DNA from: Neisseria lactamica NS19 | GTDB taxonomy: Bacteria > Pseudomonadota > Gammaproteobacteria > Burkholderiales > Neisseriaceae | Direction: 5' to 3' | DNA length: 64,000 nt | Assembly (NCBI GenBank): GCA_000193795.2 | Contig: AEPI01000121.1 | Location: forward strand, 62,001-126,000 | Shown: in pieces, positions 59,871 to 64,000 of the stretch | How positions within the stretch are numbered: the first letter of the stretch is position 1 | Layout: each line of letters starts with the position of its first letter | The notes under the pieces: generated by a model | Seen by the model: the letters and a program-made list of their open reading frames with translations, nothing else | Told to the model about the DNA's origin: nothing | Databases searched by the model: none | Program-made: the position numbers and the translations under genes

Positions 59871-61013
59871 ATGAGTAATAGAGACCAACTTTTTAAAGCC
59901 CCGCCGTTTGAAAACCACAGCCCGCTGACCTGGTATCAGGCCGCCTCACAACTGCCCAACTTCATCCGCGACGACGCACAGGCTGCCGCCATCGGACACC
60001 TCGACCGGCTTTGGACTGAATTGATGATGTTCAAACGCAAAAGAAACCGTTTTTTAGGCAGGAGTCTGCGTTCTCCGCAAGTCCCCAAAGGGCTTTATTT
60101 CTATGGCGGGGTCGGACGCGGCAAGAGCTTTCTGATGGACGCTTTTTTCGGCTGCCTCCCTTACCGCCGCAAACGCCGCGTCCACTTTCATGCCTTTATG
60201 GCAGAAATCCACCGGCGGCTGAAAGCCCTAAAAAGCGAAAGCAACCCGTTGAAATCCGTTGCCGCCGAGATTGCCAAAGAAACCCGCGTATTGTGTTTTG
60301 ACGAATTTCATGTCAGCGATATTGCGGATGCAATGATTTTAGGCCGCCTGCTGGAAAACCTGCTGAACGAAGGCGTTGTTTTGGTGGCGACTTCAAACTA
60401 CGCCCCTTCCGAACTCTACCCCCAAGGTCAAAACCGAAGCAGTTTTCTTCCTACAATCGCGCTCATCGAGTCCAGCCTGACCGTCTTAAACGTCGACGGC
60501 GGGGAAGACTACCGGCTGCGTACCCTCCGCCCCGCCGAGATTTTCTTTACCCCTGCCAATGAAGAAAATGAGGCAAAACTGGCAAAACTGTTCAAAGAAA
60601 TGACAGGCATTACCGATTTGAACCCCGGTATCGGCACCATCCACGGTCGGGAGATTCCGCATAAGGCCGAATCCGGCCGTGCCATATGGTTTGATTTCCG
60701 CGCACTGTGCTTCGGCCCGAGATCGCAATCCGACTATCTGTATTTGGCCGAACATTATGAAATGGTTTTTGTTTCAGGTTTGGAACAACTCTCTCCCCAA
60801 GAAAAGGCGGAGGCGCGGCGGCTGACTTGGCTGATTGACGTACTCTACGATTTCCGGGTCAAACTGTGTGCCACCGGCGCGGTAGATGTCAACCATATCT
60901 ATACAGAAGGCGATTTTGCCGAAGAATTTACCCGCACCGCCAGCCGGATGGTTGAAATGCAGTCCGAAGTTTATTTGGAACAGCCCCATCTGACCTTATC
61001 CCCGAAGGATTAG
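59871..61013 (+). CDS. zapE: AFG1-like ATPase, cell division factor ZapE
   Basis: A 380-residue P-loop ATPase. Walker A is YFYGGVGRGKSFLMD (about residue 80), Walker B is RVLCFDEFHVSDIADAMIL, and a sensor region VVLVATSNYAPSELYPQG follows. The family, called YhcM/ZapE in E. coli, acts on FtsZ rings under low oxygen; mitochondrial Lace1/Afg1 is related. The start at 59871 follows aaggttaaat. Length is normal. Confidence 0.92.
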   Translation: MSNRDQLFKAPPFENHSPLTWYQAASQLPNFIRDDAQAAAIGHLDRLWTELMMFKRKRNRFLGRSLRSPQVPKGLYFYGGVGRGKSFLMDAFFGCLPYRRKRRVHFHAFMAEIHRRLKALKSESNPLKSVAAEIAKETRVLCFDEFHVSDIADAMILGRLLENLLNEGVVLVATSNYAPSELYPQGQNRSSFLPTIALIESSLTVLNVDGGEDYRLRTLRPAEIFFTPANEENEAKLAKLFKEMTGITDLNPGIGTIHGREIPHKAESGRAIWFDFRALCFGPRSQSDYLYLAEHYEMVFVSGLEQLSPQEKAEARRLTWLIDVLYDFRVKLCATGAVDVNHIYTEGDFAEEFTRTASRMVEMQSEVYLEQPHLTLSPKD

Positions 61014-61083
61014 GCCGGATAAATTTTTTCTCGATAAAATAATACTGTCTCTAACTTTCATAAATAAAAAATAAGGATGCAAT

Positions 61084-61509
61084 ATGGCGATTGAACGCAC
61101 CATTTCCATTATCAAACCCGATGCCGTCGGCAAAAACGTTATCGGCAAAATATACAGCCGTTTTGAAGAAAACGGTTTGAAAATCGTTGCCGCCAAAATG
61201 AAGCAGCTTACCCTCAAAGAGGCGCAAGAATTTTATGCGGTTCATAAAGACCGCCCCTTCTACGCCGGATTGGTGGAATTTATGACCGGCGGTCCGGTTA
61301 TGATTCAGGTATTGGAGGGCGAAAACGCCGTTCTGAAAAACCGCGAACTGATGGGGGCGACCAATCCCGCCGAAGCCGCCGAAGGTACGATACGCGCGGA
61401 CTTTGCCACATCGGTCAGCATTAACGCCGTACACGGCTCGGACAGCGTGGAAAATGCCGCTTTGGAAATTGCCTATTTCTTCAGCCAAACCGAAATCTGC
61501 CCCCGTTGA
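61084..61509 (+). CDS. ndk: nucleoside diphosphate kinase
   Basis: A 141-residue enzyme that transfers gamma-phosphate between nucleoside triphosphates. The phospho-histidine is H117 in NAVHGSDSVENA. The N-terminal ERTISIIKPDAVGKNVIGKI is typical. It is followed by two divergent uptake sequences (61528-61561) before rlmN. Confidence 0.97.
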   Translation: MAIERTISIIKPDAVGKNVIGKIYSRFEENGLKIVAAKMKQLTLKEAQEFYAVHKDRPFYAGLVEFMTGGPVMIQVLEGENAVLKNRELMGATNPAEAAEGTIRADFATSVSINAVHGSDSVENAALEIAYFFSQTEICPR

Positions 61510-61644
61510 TACGCCGCCCCATCCTTTTCAGACGGCATCAGGCGTATCTATGCCGTCTGAACCCTTTGTCTTAAGGAAGCTTTAAATCTTGCCCGTATGC
61601 CGGCGATTTTTATTTGAAGCCTTGATTAAGAAAAACACAAACAC

Positions 61645-62738
61645 ATGAAAACCAACCTGCTCAACTACGACCTGCAAGGACTGATCCGACATTTTGCCGA
61701 TATGGGCGAAAAACCTTTCCGCGCCAAACAGGTTATGCGTTGGATACACCAATCCGGCGCGCAAAATTTTGATGAAATGACCGATTTGGCAAAATCGTTG
61801 CGCCATAAATTAAACGAACAGGCAAACATCGGCATTCCCAAGCTGATGATGTCCCAAGAATCTTCAGACGGCACCCGCAAGTGGCTGTTGGATGTCGGGA
61901 CGGGGAACGGGGTGGAAACCGTCTTTATCCCAGAGTCCGAACGCGGCACGCTCTGCATTTCCTCACAAGTCGGCTGCGCTTTGGAATGTACATTTTGTTC
62001 GACCGGCAGGCAGGGCTTCAACCGCAACCTGACCGCTGCCGAAATTATCGGGCAATTGTGGTGGGCAAACAAAGCGATGGGCGTTACACCGAAAAACGAA
62101 CGTGTGATTTCCAATGTAGTGATGATGGGTATGGGCGAACCGATGGCGAACTTCGACAATGTCGTTACCGCCTTAAGCATTATGCTGGACGACCACGGAT
62201 ACGGTTTGAGCCGCCGCCGCGTAACGGTTTCCACTTCAGGTATGGTGCCCCAAATGGACAGGTTGCGCGATGTCATGCCGGTGGCTTTGGCGGTTTCCCT
62301 CCACGCCTCCAATGACGAAGTCCGCGACCAAATCGTACCGTTGAACAAAAAATATCCCTTGAAAGAACTGATGGCGGCCTGCCGGCGTTATCTGCTTAAA
62401 GCCCCCAGGGATTTCATCACCTTCGAATATGTGATGCTGGACGGGATTAACGATAAGGCGCAACATGCGCACGAACTGATTAATTTGGTCAAAGATGTTC
62501 CCTGTAAATTCAACCTCATCCCGTTTAACCCTTCCCCAATTCGGGATACGAACGATCAAGCAAGGAAAATATCCGTATTTTCAAAGACATCTTGCAACAA
62601 GCGGGATTTGTCGTTACCGTGCGTAAAACCCGGGGCGACGATATTGATGCCGCCTGCGGGCAGTTGGCGGGGCAGGTACGGGATAAAACGCGCCGCCAAC
62701 AAAAATGGCAGCAGATTTTAATCGGACAACAGGGGTAA
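61645..62738 (+). pseudogene. rlmN: 23S rRNA / tRNA adenine-C2 methyltransferase, frameshifted
   Basis: Radical-SAM enzyme methylating A2503 of 23S rRNA and A37 of some tRNAs. The cluster motif CALECTFC is intact near residue 112. At 62531-62536 the sequence ccttcccc has one T fewer than the frame needs (ccttt cccc). Restoring it continues NPFPNSGYERSS..., TVRKTRGDDIDAACGQLAGQ and ends at TAA 62736-62738, two bases before pilW. As given, the frame shifts and stops at 62719-62721. The lost part holds the catalytic, methyl-accepting cysteine (AACGQL, 62655-62657), so the product should be inactive. Confidence 0.9.
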
Positions 62739-62740
62739 TT

Positions 62741-63502
62741 ATGCCTTTTAAGCCATCCAAACGAATCTCTTTATTACTTGTCCTTGCCTTGGGCGCGTGC
62801 AGCACTTCCTACCGCCCCTCGCGGGCAGAAAAAGCCAATCAGGTTTCCAATATCAAAACCCAGTTGGCAATGGAATATATGCGCAGCCAGGACTACCGTC
62901 AGGCAACGGCAAGTATCGAAGACGCCCTGAAAGCAGACTCTAAAAACGAGCTTGCCTGGCTTGTCCGTGCCGAAATCTATCAATACCTGAAAGTTAACGA
63001 CAAGGCGCAGGAAAGTTTCCGGCACGCCCTCTCCATCAAACCCGACAGTGCCGAAATCAACAACAACTACGGCTGGTTCCTATGCGGCAGGCTCAACCGC
63101 CCTGCCGAATCTATGGCATATTTCGACAAAGCCCTGGCCGATCCCACCTACCCGACCCCTTATATTGCCAACCTGAATAAAGGCATATGCAGCGCAAAAC
63201 AGGGACAATTCGGATTGGCGGAAGCCTATTTGAGACGTTCGCTCGCCTCGCAGCCGCAGTTTCCTCCCGCGTTTAAAGAACTGGCGCGCACCAAAATGCT
63301 GGCCGGACAGTTGGGCGATGCCGATTACTACTTTAAAAAATACCAAAGCAGGGTAGAAGTCCTTCAGGCCGATGATTTGCTGCTTGGTTGGAAAATTGCC
63401 AAAGCCCTTGGAAACCCGCAGGCGGCATACGAATATGAAGCACAGTTGCAGGCAAATTTCCCCTACTCGGAAGAATTGCAAACCGCCCTAACCGGCCAAT
63501 AA
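62741..63502 (+). CDS. pilW: type IV pilus biogenesis lipoprotein PilW (TPR)
   Basis: A 253-residue outer-membrane lipoprotein that stabilises the secretin PilQ multimer and type IV pili. The lipobox is LALGACST (Cys near residue 20). TPR-like repeats follow: AMEYMRSQDYRQATASIEDAL, AWLVRAEIYQYLKVNDKAQES, NNYGWFLCGRLNRPAESMAYF and so on. Called PilF in Pseudomonas. The start at 62741 is two bases after the intended rlmN end, so it probably depends on that transcript. PilW supports DNA uptake, to which the abundant uptake sequences relate. Confidence 0.93.
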   Translation: MPFKPSKRISLLLVLALGACSTSYRPSRAEKANQVSNIKTQLAMEYMRSQDYRQATASIEDALKADSKNELAWLVRAEIYQYLKVNDKAQESFRHALSIKPDSAEINNNYGWFLCGRLNRPAESMAYFDKALADPTYPTPYIANLNKGICSAKQGQFGLAEAYLRRSLASQPQFPPAFKELARTKMLAGQLGDADYYFKKYQSRVEVLQADDLLLGWKIAKALGNPQAAYEYEAQLQANFPYSEELQTALTGQ

Positions 63503-63517
63503 ACAGATTCAAACCAT

Positions 63518-64000
63518 ATGAACACACTCCAACGCCGCAGGACGCATCAGGTCCGTATCGATCATATCACCGTCGGTTCAGAAGCACCCGTCGTTATCCA
63601 ATCTATGACCAACACCGACACTGCCGATGCCCGAGCCACCGCATTGCAGATTAAGGAATTGAGCGATGCCGGATCCGAGATGGTGCGTATTACCGTCAAC
63701 AGTCCGGAAGCCGCGTCTAAAGTTGCCGAAATCCGCCGCCGCTTGGACGATATGGGCTATGCCACACCGCTTATCGGCGATTTTCATTTCAACGGCGAAC
63801 GCCTGTTGGCCGAATTTCCCGAATGCGGCAAAGCATTGTCCAAATACCGCATCAACCCCGGCAATGTCGGCAAAGGCGCAAAAGGCGATGAAAAATTTGC
63901 CTTTATGATCCGTACCGCCGCAGAAAACGGCAAAGCCGTCCGTATCGGCGTAAACTGGGGTTCTTTGGATCAAAGCCTCGCCAAACGTATGATGGATGCC
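63518..64000 (+). CDS. ispG: 4-hydroxy-3-methylbut-2-enyl diphosphate synthase, 3' end outside window
   Basis: The first 161 codons of GcpE, the [4Fe-4S] enzyme of the non-mevalonate isoprenoid pathway. It begins MNTLQRRRTHQVRIDHITVG, then VIQSMTNTDTADARATALQI, ADFHFNGERLLAEF-like residues and YRINPGNVGKGAKGDEKFA, all family hallmarks. It starts 15 bases after pilW. The frame is open to the last base of the window. Confidence 0.95.
   Translation, partial: MNTLQRRRTHQVRIDHITVGSEAPVVIQSMTNTDTADARATALQIKELSDAGSEMVRITVNSPEAASKVAEIRRRLDDMGYATPLIGDFHFNGERLLAEFPECGKALSKYRINPGNVGKGAKGDEKFAFMIRTAAENGKAVRIGVNWGSLDQSLAKRMMDA

Overview
The window is a stretch of a Neisseria chromosome, most likely N. 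meningitidis or a very close relative. The 10-12 base DNA uptake sequence (atgccgtctgaa) occurs dozens of times, often as inverted pairs acting as terminators. There are three Correia repeat enclosed elements (CREE). Several products are recognisably neisserial: GNA1030, NmlR with Cys 40/54/71/95, the peptidoglycan O-acetylation trio, and PilW. No rRNA, tRNA, CRISPR array, prophage or insertion sequence was seen.

Layout. 1-7.8 kb: end of leuB, GNA1030, aspA, a DMT-family exporter, a DnaJ-like membrane protein, ybaK, a RidA-like protein, ygfZ, ttcA. 7.8-12.8 kb: a COG0523 GTPase overlapping zur, a low-molecular-weight phosphatase, an unknown 368-residue protein, a large methyltransferase. 12.9-18.2 kb: one giant gene joining a DEDD exonuclease, a RecQ-like helicase and a UvrD-like helicase. 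18.2-25.3 kb: a CopZ-like protein, a sugar-efflux MFS protein, patA-patB-ape1 for peptidoglycan O-acetylation, an acyl-CoA synthetase. 25.4-38.8 kb: betT, a membrane 'site-specific recombinase' family protein, mltB, an acyl-CoA dehydrogenase-like gene, mfd, panD, kdsA and a DUF4149-like gene. 38.8-48.5 kb: eno, ftsB, the class Ia ribonucleotide reductase cluster (yfaE, nrdB, an AT-rich foreign gene, nrdA), a lysophospholipid acyltransferase, mutM, a methyltransferase. 48.6-64 kb: mltD, rsuA, a sodium symporter, cmk, rpsA, ihfB, nmlR, adhC, fghA, zapE, ndk, rlmN, pilW and the start of ispG.

The most notable result is a set of four interrupted conserved genes. mfd has an in-frame TGA inside a repeat-derived insertion of about 96 codons. 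rlmN carries a one-base deletion that removes its C-terminal catalytic cysteine. adhC has a one-base deletion near its start. mltB has one extra T, which replaces its last 25 or so residues. Three of these are single-base homopolymer changes, so true decay must be separated from assembly error.

Two intergenic regions look like undescribed small RNA genes: about 51745-51839 between rsuA and the symporter, and about 42117-42245 between nrdB and the foreign gene. Each has a -10 element and a strong intrinsic terminator. An unidentified decayed gene lies on the minus strand at about 59507-59806.

Functional themes are cell-wall remodelling (patA/patB/ape1, mltB, mltD, ftsB), DNA repair and translocation (mfd, mutM, the helicase fusion), metal and nitrosative or aldehyde stress (zur, COG0523, CopZ-like, nmlR-adhC-fghA), and translation and RNA modification (rpsA, ttcA, rsuA, rlmN). 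I did not find an obviously new multi-gene system. The sRNA candidates, the helicase fusion and the nrd-locus insertion are the nearest to undescribed biology.
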